The notes beneath the pieces were generated by a model. It was given only the letters and a program-made list of their open reading frames with translations. It did not search any database and was not told where the DNA came from. The position numbers and the translations under genes were made by a program. DNA of 64,000 nt, taken from Humulus lupulus (Eukaryota > Streptophyta > Magnoliopsida > Rosales > Cannabaceae). Every line of letters begins with the position of its first letter. The first letter of the stretch is position 1. This document shows, piece by piece, positions 1 to 10,096 of this stretch. The stretch spans positions 141,459,766 through 141,523,765 of the forward strand of contig NC_084795.1 in the NCBI RefSeq assembly GCF_963169125.1, in the 5' to 3' direction.

Positions 1-284
1 GACAAAGTAAAAATGGAAAGAAATATTCAACCAAGCACACAGATTTTTATAGCTTCATTCTCATTCAATTTATATAGCACATCATTCAATCATATTATCA
101 TTGGCTAATTATTGTCAACTTGATTCAACTAGCACTCAAAACAACCTAGACAAAACACAAGTAAAACAACACAGAATACCACAAACACACAACCTAATAT
201 ATACAATAAATTCTTTCCCCGAAACTTAACCTAATGTTTTAAAGAAAAGAAAGGAAAAGAAATTTACTTAACAACTCGAAGGAC
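1..284. other. Non-coding flank beyond the split plant-transposon gene
   Basis: AT-rich stretch with no credible coding frame. On the minus strand it lies directly downstream of the stop codon of the interrupted transposon-protein gene (stop at 285-287), so it probably is that gene's 3' flank within the older Athila-like host sequence. No LTR end, primer site or terminal repeat is recognisable here; if the Athila element has a second LTR, it lies outside the window. Confidence 0.5.
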
Positions 285-298
285 TCACGACGAAGGAC
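285..298 (-). pseudogene. Last codons of the interrupted 'putative plant transposon protein' gene
   Basis: Read on the minus strand, the frame arriving from the fragment at 9463-10096 continues here once the 9.2-kb insertion and one copy of its 5-bp duplication are ignored. It ends Gly-Pro-Ser-Ser followed by TGA at 285-287. This small piece shows that the young element at 299-9462 landed only a few codons before the stop. The assignment depends on reading-frame continuity and on the perfect AGGAC duplication at 294-298 and 9463-9467. Confidence 0.6.
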
Positions 299-2606
299 TG
301 TAACGACCCAAAATCGCTAATAAGGCTTAAGGGCCTTGATTAGTGTGCCAGGAGGGCATGTTGGGATTTATGTGTGATTTCATGAGTTAAATGCATGGTT
401 ATGATTTAAAGCATGTTATTTGACTATTTATTTATCTGTGATGCATGACTATGTGTATTAGTATGCATGTAGGCCCTGACTGTGTTTGAAGGGCATAATT
501 GTAATTTTGGCCATGATTGGGCATAGCTATATTGATATGTGATAATTGTATTCTGTGTTTTGGGCCACGTGAGTGTGGTGCTATTATTGTGATGCACGTG
601 CCGAGACGGTCCTAGAGAGCTAGTTAACTCAAATGTCACAACGGGATTTTATACCCGGCTCGGGAGGAGCCTAGGAATAATTCGAGGATTTTGTAACGTA
701 GTTCTTGAGAGATTTTGGTGACTGGTAATTTGGTAACTTGTGTAGCTGTTAGTAACCATAGAGAGTAATAGGTTTTGATGGTAAAATGGTAGAATTGTAA
801 TGGATAGGAAATGACAAGTAAGCCCTTGAGGTTTAGTTAGGAAAGGATGAGCAAGGAGGGGTAATGTGGTCATTTGGCAAGGGTAATAGGCAAATTTCAG
901 CTGGGTTATATAGGGGGAACGGTTTGGCACTTACCCATTTTGATAGTTTTATTCAAAATTTAAAAAAAAAAGATAGCTAGAAGGAGACCTAGGGCAAGAA
1001 GGAGAAGAAGGAGAAGAAGAGGGGTGAAGGAGCTGAATTTGAGACTTAGGAGAAGAATCAAGGATGCATAGGGTTGGATTCTTCATTCAAGGTAAGGATT
1101 CTAAGTAAATTTAAGGCTTGCTTTTGTTATGGTTTGAGGAATTAAAGCATTTTGAAGTTTGATTAAGTTTGTTTTTGGGTTTAATATTTTCTGAAGTTGA
1201 AAATCAAAGATGTGGATTTTGGGGATTTGATTGTGTGTTTGGGTTTCTTTGATTGTGTTTCTGAGTTGTTAAATGGTTCCTATGAAGTTTGGAATTGAGT
1301 TTTGGGGTGAGATATGAGTTTGGGCTGTTTTGGAGGTATTTTGGATGAAGGAATTGAAGGTGAGAAACCCAGAAATTTCGGGTTCGTAAGGGCGCGCCGC
1401 GGCCCTGTTCTTGGGCGCCGCGGCGCAAGGCTGGTTCCAGGGGAGGTGTGGCCTCTGACTTGTTAAGCGTCGCGGCCCTGCAGGGCTGAGCCGCGGCGCT
1501 AGGCCATTTTCAGGACACCAAAATTTGCATTTTTCAGCTTTTGCTCCGGGGGTTCTGGGGATGTTTCTGATGAATTGTTTTAGGAGTTTGGGAATCCCGA
1601 GAGTGTGGGATTGGTCCCGGGAGGCGGTTTTATGATTTGATTAGTCTTGAGGGATGTTTCTTGTGTGTTGTGACTAGGTTATTGGAGAGGCTCGTGCTAG
1701 AGGACCGTGCTCGCGGCTTTAGTGCATCAGGAGGCTCGGAATACAGGTAAGAAAACCGTAACACCCGATAATAGGGCAACGCCCCACTGTGTGATTGTAG
1801 GGCATGGCCCCGGATTGTATTATGTGTAAATGTTTAACCTTAAATGAACCGTGATGTGTGTGAATGTTCATTTCGAATGTACTATATGTGTGATTATGAT
1901 GAAATGAACGGCAAGGGCCGAGTACGGTGTAGGCCGGGGTGGCCGTGGGGCCGAAAGTAACACCTAGCACATGGGATGCTATAGTCAGGGCGGGGCCCGG
2001 TGGATACATGTGTTATGCTATATTCAGGGTGGGACCCAAGGGATACATGAGTTATCCTCGCGGTGAGAACCGATACCCCAGGCTTCGGTAAGGCTCTGGG
2101 GCGGCTTGGCCGTGTTTGCTTAGTCTAATGGTTGACTTGTTTATCTGTGGGCTATCTGATATGATTAACTATATATATTGGCATATGTTATGTTCTGCAT
2201 GAGTTTTCTTGCTGGGCTTCGGCTCACGGGTGCTCCGTGTTGCAGGTAGGGCAAAGACTGAGTCAACCAACCATGAGTACGGAGAGCGTGAAGCGACGCG
2301 TACATGTTTGGCCTGCTCGACTGCTTTGGTTGGGGGTTTGTTCGAAAATGGCTGTAATAATCTATGATTTTTATGATCAATCAACTGTAAACTCATTTCA
2401 AGATGTAAATAGTTTTCAAACCTTATTTTGGGATCCCAAATGTTTAATACTAGAAGTTTTATTGAAACGACGCATTTTTCTAAGATTACAGCCTTAACTT
2501 TTATTTAGTCACACTTTTGTTTAAAAACCTCGGTTAGCGAGCTCTTTGCACACTGTTTTGTCTTAAAACTCACTTAGTAATGGCTCTAAGGAAGTAGTGC
2601 GTTACA
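299..2606 (+). repeat. 5' LTR of the LARD-like element (2308 bp)
   Basis: Starts TGTAACGACCC and ends GCGTTACA, immediately followed by the primer site. It holds a TATA-like TTATATAG (906-913), a purine-rich GAAGGAGAAGAAGG leader, and a GC-rich palindromic core around 1391-1500. Splice-donor-like AG|GTAAG sites occur at 1091/1092 and 1746/1747, and an acceptor-like TTGCAG|GT at 2245/2246. It has one copy of the 33-bp GC-rich unit that is present three times in the 3' LTR. Confidence 0.95.
906..913 (+). promoter_or_regulatory. TATA-like box in the 5' LTR
   Basis: TTATATAG lies about 600 bp into the LTR and about 60 bp before a long purine-rich leader. The same text is at 7696-7703 in the 3' LTR, and a close version is on the minus strand in the solo LTR 29756-32074 (near 31445-31454). 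No initiation data are available, so this is a likely core promoter only. Confidence 0.45.
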
Positions 2607-2609
2607 ACT

Positions 2610-2621
2610 TGGTATCAGAGC
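2610..2621 (+). other. Primer binding site, initiator Met-tRNA
   Basis: TGGTATCAGAGC lies three bases after the 5' LTR end. It is the usual complement to the 3' end of plant initiator tRNA-Met and is typical of chromovirus-group Ty3/gypsy elements. Confidence 0.9.
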
Positions 2622-5600
2622 GAGCCAAGGTTTATTGGTTCTGGAGATCGACCGAACATGTACGCTCGCTGTCAGTGACAAGCTCGACTCAGGGTTGGTT
2701 GGTATGAATGATTGACATGTCTGAATATATGTTTGAATGCCCTGTTTGCTTGCTTATCTATATGGAGCATGAGAAATGAGTTGACATATGCAGGAGATGC
2801 TGTTGGGCTGAGCCCTTGATTATTGCATGTTGAGATTGCTGCATGCTGAATAATACTATTATGCATATGGATGAATATTGGCATAATGGTTCGCATATTG
2901 AGTGTACGTGGTTAATTTTCTGGATTTAATTCATATGTTATATCTATATATTGGCTTGTATGAAGCATGATGAGTATGGATATACTTAGTGAGGTTAAAA
3001 TCTGGTAGTTAAATGTATATTATTGTGGACTTGACCTAGTATATGCTTGTATGTGCATTATACCTGTGGATATTTGGATCTAGTTGTGGGTTGGTTCAGG
3101 GTATGAACCTCAGAGTTCAGGAGTTGGGTCAGTTTTGACAGGTGAACTCGAGTTGTTGGTTCCTAGGAGGGTGTGGACCTGATATTGGGTTGAAAGGGGG
3201 ATTCTAGATATAAGTTGGAGTTGAGATCTCCAGTTATCCCTGAAAGCAGCAGCAGAGAGTCACTAGTGTGTGAGTTAGCTGTGGAGTTTGTTGGTTGAGA
3301 TGGGATGGAAGAACAGCGGATTTCTCTGGGGAAATAGCTGATTCCGATGTGTTAACAGTAAGGTTACCGGTGTTGGTTTACTGTGAGGTATGGACAGATA
3401 AGGGTACTATATGAAAGGGGTATATGGTGTTATCCTCTAGTGTTGAGGAAGGTTCGAGTTGACAAGGAATTTATCAATAGATGAGCAGAGTTAATTCCAC
3501 CCATGGTTAAGAGGATGAGAGATCCTGATTAGAGGGTTATGTTAAATGTTGAGGCAGAGGGATGCCTGGAATTGGTACTCGGGCTGAGGTACTGGCTTAA
3601 TGGGTTGGAAAGAACCTAGATGATGAATGGTTAGAAGAGATTTTAAAGACATGATTTGAACTGTGGAGACGGGTAGACTAATAAGTTTGGTTTGGACTGT
3701 TGAGGGTAACGACAGTGTAAATCAATGGGTCCGGTGAATTGGATAATTCATTTCGGGAATTTCTACTGGCGGATGTATCCGGAATTGATGGCGACCCATT
3801 TAAGGATTTGAGATCGGGAATAGTCTAAGGTATTTGGGCTGCGCTGAGGTATGAGGTTATCGTCTGTATGTGGATGGCAGAGAGAGCCATGTTGTTCGAG
3901 GAACTGATGGTTGATGATTAGAGCATGAGTGCTAGAGCCGCAGGGGCAGTGTTTCCTTTGATGGAATTAGTGAAGAGAATTGTGATAATCGAGTTGAAGG
4001 GACCCCGGATAGTGTTGTGGCCTCTGGATTCGCCAAGAAGGGCGGAAAGGTCTGATTGATAAGATGGTACTTTTATTGCTAGAGCGCAGCAAGGTTGGAT
4101 TCTCAATTGTTGAGGTAGAAAGGACTCCAAACAGTGCTTGGGCACCTAGATTGAGATTGGAAAGAAGCCTGATCGAAAAGGTAGTTATCGAGATGGCGAC
4201 AGGAACCAGGAGGTTAATTGGTATGCACATGAGGAAGAGGATGCCACCTGAGAGGAGGTCAGGTGAGGACATGACTTCTACGTAGAATGACTCGAGATGT
4301 TAGGATGGATTTCCCATGGTGCGAGAAACGGAGAACTGGAATGCATCGATACATTCGAGGTTCGAGGCTGAGTCCTCAAGGATGAGTATTTAACTGACGA
4401 GCTTATGCTTTGGGCATGTAACGAACTGGAAGGGCTCGGTGTTGAGAATGTTCTGAGAGGGAGATGAACATAGAGAAGTTGCCTCAAAGGTGCCATTTGA
4501 GAGGCCGAGGACAGTTATACTTATTGAGAAGGAATTAGAAACTTTGGCAAATGGATTGTAGAGGATACCATCTGAAGTATGCAAAAGAGACTGAGTGGAA
4601 ACTGAGCTGGCCAGTGGAAAATTCTGTGGGTATGAAAAGAAATATTTGGGAGTACTTCAAGGTCGGACTACAGGTAGGATTGGTATAAGGAACGGTGTAA
4701 AGGACGGTTATGGCTGACAAAAAAATCTATTGAAGCAACGAGGGAATTCAACCTTGGGGGTAGCCAGAGTGTTATACTGAGAGGATTATTAGCATCGTCG
4801 GGTTAGAACGGAATGTGCAAGGTTGGATACAAGGTGGGACGATGTCCCTAAGAAGTGATCTATGACCTGGTGGTTACCAGTTGGAAACCGAGGATAGAGA
4901 CAGTTCGGGAAATTGTCTAGTTTGCACCGGGTAGGGTGTGAGGAGTTGGTAACAAAGATTCTGGAATGGTTCAAGCTACAACATCACAGGTAAGTTCTTT
5001 AGACAGAGAATGCATGAACGGTGTGGGAAAGTCCCCTTCAAGCTCACGAACAGTGCATGTGGATTACTCCCAGACGGAAATGGTGAGCAACTGATTATTA
5101 TGCTGAAGACGTTAGTACCCAGAAGGCAGAGTCTCAGGTAAGGTTCTACGGAGTGTTAGTTGGGTGTCGTCAGGAGTTCTCAGATTACTGCTGCAAGAAG
5201 AAAGGACAGGTATGAGAAGATTTGATCTGAAGTCACAAAGAAGCTAATGAAGAACGTCTGAAGAATAGAAAGCACAACAAGACTGGTAAGCGCGTCATCT
5301 ACTGCATAAGCACCTCCGGTGATTTCTACATCAAAGATGAGGAGAACAGTAAAACTTGAGGTTAGACGGATTGAGTGGTGTCAAATCAGAAAGAAATTCA
5401 GAAGACAAGGTAAGATTTGATTGGTTACGGACGATGATGGAATTTGCGTGTGTTTTGGTTAAGTAAAGAGTGATTGCATAGAGGACCTGATCTATGGTAG
5501 GGTTATGGATATGTGGGAGTGTACCACGATTGGACACGCCCAGGAATAATTGACGCGAGGATGGATCGAACCTTGCGGGAGGTGAAAGAATGAACGTGGT

Positions 5601-7074
5601 TGATATACTTGGGGCGTTAAGTTAACAGTTACGCGTATTATAAGGTGCTTGAGTCTTGGGTATTAGTAAGAAAGATAGCGTCGAGACACAGAGGTGGTGA
5701 AAAGTATCAGACGGATGATCAGTGTTTGAAATCCTTGATTGAGCGAGGGGAGATATGTTTGGAGACGGAACTCCTAGCTGTGAGGCGTGTGTCAGTCAGG
5801 GGATGGCGCCATAGACTGTAATAGAGTGGACAAGGCGACGACTGAGTTTGGCGTAACGCTAGTAGGTATGATTAGCTGGTGAGTGTCAATGATCTATGGA
5901 ATTCAAGTGTTGGCTTGAGTTGAAGCAGGGAAGGACCCTGCTAAGGTAGTACAAGTTGGGTTACCAGGAATGGATGAAGGATCCAATTAGATTTGGTTTA
6001 TGAACGAGAATTCTGAATGGATATCATTCCACCTCCTAGGGTACGTTGTACCGGGAGGGTCGAGCGGGTGACGGAATCTAGTGTTTTCCTTTGGACCCTG
6101 AGGGGTTAAGTGATGTGGTGGTGTATGATGGGAATAGACCACTTTAGACCTTGAGTAAGGTGTTTGGACATGAAAAGTTTTAACTCAGTTGATGGAGTTA
6201 ATGTGGTTGGGTCAAGTGAACTGGTTTCAGGATGGAGCATCGATGATATCGAATTGAGACCCTATAGTATTTTAAATTTTGGAATGGATTTGGAGAACGA
6301 AAAGAACAGAGTGGGAATCTGGGATTATCAGTTGATTGCAAGTGAAGTGGCAGTCTGAAAGCTTATCGGATATCTTAAGGAATTAAGCGCTGAGTAGGCG
6401 AATACTTGAGGTATTAAGGGAAGTGTAATCCCTGTTGAGTTGGTCGTGGTGGCAAATGCTGGCGTCTTGTTAAAGTAACACGACATAGGACATGGTAAGA
6501 GGTGAAGGATAGTGAATACTACGTTTTGGCATTGGTTCAGAGAGAGCGTCGAAAAGGTTGTTGGAACTCTTAAGGCAGGAGTGTCTGCCTATTTGAAAGC
6601 ATAAGAGCTAGTAAATTGTTAAATTACGAGGAAACAAAGCTCCGGAAGGAAAGAGCTGCATCTCTGCACAATAACAGACGAGGATCTGTAAGGTGTTCAG
6701 AGAAAGAAGGGGGAGTTCTGACTCTTGATTCAACATAAAATTCTGAACTTGTACTAAGGGTTAGGCCAGCGGGGCCTACAAGTTGATCCCACCTGGTAGA
6801 GGTGATGACTTTTGGGTATCTCTGGAATCAGGAATAAGACAATGAATTGGTCATTGTAATCTAGGCAGACCCTGAGGCTTCAGCAGGGTTGCGGTGTAAA
6901 CGAGAGGCTATCGAGTGTATGGCCGTTAGACAAGATCTTGTGGGGCAAGATTGCTGCGCCTGGAAGAGAGCTGTTGGAAACTAAAGTAAAGGCGGTGGAC
7001 CTTGGGATTCAGGGTCAGAGTTGCGGGTTTGCTGACTGATGTGTTTGGATAAATTTCGAGGACGAAATTTTTAT
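2622..7074 (+). other. Non-coding internal region of the LARD-like element
   Basis: About 4.45 kb with no frame above roughly 100 codons on either strand and no recognisable protease, RT, RNase H or integrase motif. The first 60 bases (ACAAGCTCGACTCAGGGTTGG) match the leader of the coding Tekay elements at 12369 and 43173. After that the similarity visible by eye ends. Base composition is even and not low-complexity, so it does not look like a simple decayed gag-pol. It may carry RNA packaging or dimerisation signals, but nothing in the sequence proves this. Confidence 0.7.
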
Positions 7075-7088
7075 GAGGAGGGGATAGT
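7075..7088 (+). other. Polypurine tract
   Basis: GAGGAGGGGATAGT directly precedes the 3' LTR, after the conserved TTTCGAGGACGAAATTT block. The same arrangement occurs before the 3' LTRs at 17263 and 47972. Confidence 0.85.
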
Positions 7089-9462
7089 TGTAACGACCCA
7101 AAATCGCTAATAAGGCTTAAGGGCCTTGATTAGTGTGCCAGGAGGGCATGCTGGGATTTATGTGTGATTTCATGAGTTAAATGCATGGTTATGATTTAAA
7201 GCATGTTATTTGACTATTTATTTATCTGTGATGCATGACTATGTGTATTAGTATGCATGTAGGCCCTGACTGTGTTTGAAGGGCATAATTGTAATTTTGG
7301 CCATGATTGGGCATAGCTGTATTGATATGTGATAATTGTATTATGTGTTTTGGGCCACGTGAGTGTGGTGCTATTATTGTGATGCACGTGCTGAGACGGT
7401 CCTAGAGAGCTAGTTAACTCAAATGTCACAACGGGATTTTATACCTGGCTCGGGAGGAGCCTAGGAGTAATTCGAGGATTTTGTAACGTAGTTCTTGAGA
7501 GATTTTGGTGACTGGTAATTTGGTAACTTGTGTAGCTGTTAGTAACCATAGAGAGTAACAGGTTTTGATGGTAAAATGGTAGAATTGTAATGGATAGGAA
7601 ATGACAAGTAAGCCCTTGAGGTTTAGTTAGGAAAGGATGAGCAAGGAGGGGTAATGTGGTCATTTGGCAAGGGTAATAGGCAAATTTCAGCTGGGTTATA
7701 TAGGGGGAACGGTTTGGCACTTACCCATTTTGATAGTTTTATTCAAAATTTAAAAAAAAAAGATAGCTAGAAGGAGACCTAGGGCAAGAAGGAGAAGAAG
7801 GAGAAGAAGAGGGATGAAGGAGCTGAATTTGAGACTTAGGAGATGAATCAAGGATGCATAGGGTTGGATTCTTCATTCAAGGTAAGGATTCTAAGTAAAT
7901 TTAAGGCTTGCTTTTGTTATGGTTTGAGGAATTAAAGCATTTTGAAGTTTGATTAAGTTTGTTTTTGGGTTTAATATTTTCTGAAGTTGAAAATCAAAGA
8001 TGTGGATTTTGGGGATTTGATTGTGTGTTTGGGTTTCTTTGATTGTGTTTCTGAGTTGTTAAATGGTTCCTATGAAGTTTGGAATTGAGTTTTGGGGTGA
8101 GATATGAGTTTGGGCTGTTTTGGAGGTATTTTGGATGAAGGAATTGAAGGTGAGAAACCCAGAAATTTCGGGTTCGTAAGGGCGCGCCGCGGCCCTGTTC
8201 TTGGGCGCCGCGGTGCAAGGCTGGTTCCAGGGGAGGTGTGGCCTCTGACTTGTTAAGCGCCGCAGCCCTGTAGGGCTGAGCCGCGGCGCTAGGCCATTTT
8301 CAGGACACCAAAATTTGCATTTTTCAGCTTTTGCTCCGGGGGTTCGGGGGATGTTTCCGATGAATTATTTTAGGAGTTTGGGAGTCCCGAGAGTGTGGGA
8401 TTGGTCCCGGGAGGCGGTTTTATGATTTGATTAGTCTTGAGGGATGTTTCTTGTGTGTTGTGACTAGGTTATTGGAGAGGCTCGTGCTAGAGGACCGTGC
8501 TCGCGGCTTTAGTGCATCAGGAGGCTCGGAATACAGGTAAGAAAACCGTAACACCCAATAATAGGGCATGGCCCCACTGTGTGATTGTAGGGCATGGCCC
8601 CGGATTGTATTATGTGTAAATGTTTAACCTTAAATGAACCGTGATGTGTGTGAATGTTCATTTCGAATGTACTATATGTGTGATTATGATGAAATGAACG
8701 GCAAGGGCCGAGTACGGCGTAGGCCGGGGCGGCCGTGGGGCCGAGTACGGCGTAGGCCGGGGCGGCCGTGGGGCCGAGTACGGCGTAGGCCGGGGCGGCC
8801 GTGGGACCGAAAGTAACACCTAGCACATGGGATGCTATAGTCAGGGCGGGGCCCGGTGGATACGTGTGTTATGCTATATTCAGGGTGGGACCCAAGGGAT
8901 ACATGAGTTATCCTCGCGGTGAGAACCGATACCCCAGGCTTCGGTAAGGCTCTGGGGCGGCTTGGCTGTGTTTGCTTAGTCTAATGGTTGACTTGTTTAT
9001 CTGTGGGCTATCTGATATGATTAACTATATATATTGGCATATGTTATGTTCTGCATGAGTTTTCTTGCTGGGCTTCGGCTCACGGGTGCTCCGTGTTGCA
9101 GGTAGGGCAAAGACTGAGTCAACCAACCATGAGTACGGAGAGCGTGAAGCGATGCGTACATGTTTGGCCTGCTCGACTGCTTTGGTTGGGGGTTTGTTCG
9201 AAAATGGCTGTAATAATCTATGATTTTTATGATCAATCAACTGTAAACTCATTTCAAGATGTAAATAGTTTTCAAACCTTATTTTGGGATCCCAAATGTT
9301 TAATACTAGAAGTTTTATTGAAACGACACATTTTTCTAAGATTACAGCCTTAACTTTTATTTAGTCACACTTTTGTTTAAAAACCTCGGTTAGCGAGCTC
9401 TTTGCACACTGTTTTGTCTTAAAACTCACTTAGTAACGGCTCTAAGGAAGTAGGGCGTTACA
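7089..9462 (+). repeat. 3' LTR of the LARD-like element (2374 bp)
   Basis: Near-identical to 299-2606. It is 66 bp longer, which is exactly two extra 33-bp units at 8706-8804. Most substitutions between the two LTRs are C/T or G/A transitions. It ends GGGCGTTACA and is followed by the AGGAC duplication. Confidence 0.95.
8706..8804 (+). repeat. GC-rich 33-bp minisatellite, three copies
   Basis: Three identical head-to-tail units that begin GGCCGAGTACGGCGTAGGCC. The 5' LTR of the same element has a single unit near 1916-1948, and the solo LTR 26010-28451 has two (27728-27793). Because the period is divisible by three, one plus-strand frame stays open and repeats an Arg-rich 11-residue unit. 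This is very probably a by-product and not a gene. Confidence 0.9.
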
Positions 9463-10096
9463 AGGACCCTCTCCACCATCTCCCTCAAGCGGAGGATAAA
9501 CAAAATGTGGTGGCTGGGGAAACTAAGGCAACTGACTGGTGTAAATTCTGAAATGGGACGCAAATGCCTGCTGATACCCATGCTGTTACTGGACCATATC
9601 AACACTCCACAAATGATGCTCTTGGACGTTGAGCTCTAACCTACTCATCCGCTCCTCCAAAGAATAAGAAGAAAGAGGACACGCGTCTAGGCCAAGCCTG
9701 AGATGATGTACCACCTGCAGAGGCAACACTATAATGACCAACTGTTTTGGTCTTGTTAATTGTGATAGTGTCAAAAGAGTCAAAAGGTCCTTAGTCTCAT
9801 GAAATTCATCCCCAACTTTCAAGCATAGACTTGTTATCAAACAAGAGAAATATAACCCCGCATTTTGAGTGAATAATGCATAATGTATTTGTGAGGCTAT
9901 AATCTTACCAATATCAACTTACATGCCTAACAAAACAACATAAGGTAATACTCTTTATCAATATTTACAATAGTCCCATGACTACAAGGTGTCAGATTCG
10001 CACAATGAAAATTCAACCAAATTACTTTCCCTCGGGTTAACAAATTAAAGGGAAAACCTATTCTAATTGTACCATTAAAAGTCCATTGACTCCTAG
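9463..10096 (-). pseudogene. C-terminal half of the split 'putative plant transposon protein' gene
   Basis: Minus-strand coding sequence, with frames at 9927-10096 and 9586-9840 joined by a shift. If the element at 10097-19172 and its 5-bp duplication are removed, the frame from the fragment at 19173 runs straight into this one without a stop. This matches a domain of the 'putative plant transposon protein' family (Transposase_32-like, recognised from memory of the family). The Trp-Leu-Asn-Phe and Leu-Thr-Pro-Cys-Ser-His region is where the family usually has a W..F....L.P..H core. Beyond 9586 the frame continues with a Pro-rich tail towards the element at 299-9462. The function of this family is unknown. 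Confidence 0.6.

Larger units (their letters stand above)
299..9462 (+). mobile_element. Complete non-autonomous LTR retrotransposon (LARD-like, Tekay-related LTRs)
   Basis: A whole element with two long LTRs that begin TGTAACGACCC and end GTTACA, an initiator-Met primer site, a polypurine tract and a perfect 5-bp target duplication AGGAC (294-298 and 9463-9467). The two LTRs differ by roughly 30 substitutions by eye (about 1.3%), plus a repeat-copy difference of exactly 66 bp, so the insertion is young. The 4.5-kb internal region has no gag or pol and only short random frames. This is the definition of a large retrotransposon derivative, which needs enzymes from a relative. LTR text and the pre-PPT block (TTTCGAGGACGAAATTT) resemble the Tekay-type elements at 10097-19172 and 39836-50362, so a Tekay-like chromovirus is the likely helper. 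Confidence 0.93.

Noticed and set aside
2237..2497. 86-codon plus-strand frame in the LTR, repeated at 9093-9353
   Set aside because: Duplicated only because it lies in the two LTRs; no domain, and the solo LTR at 26010 does not keep it as the same frame.
4064..4285. 73-codon plus-strand frame in the LARD internal region as a possible small gene
   Set aside because: No recognisable domain, no promoter or splice context, and an overlapping minus-strand frame of similar length; typical of chance frames.
8634..8816. Arg-rich 11-residue repeat protein from the 33-bp minisatellite
   Set aside because: The frame is open only because the GC-rich unit length is divisible by three; the single-unit LTR copies do not encode it.
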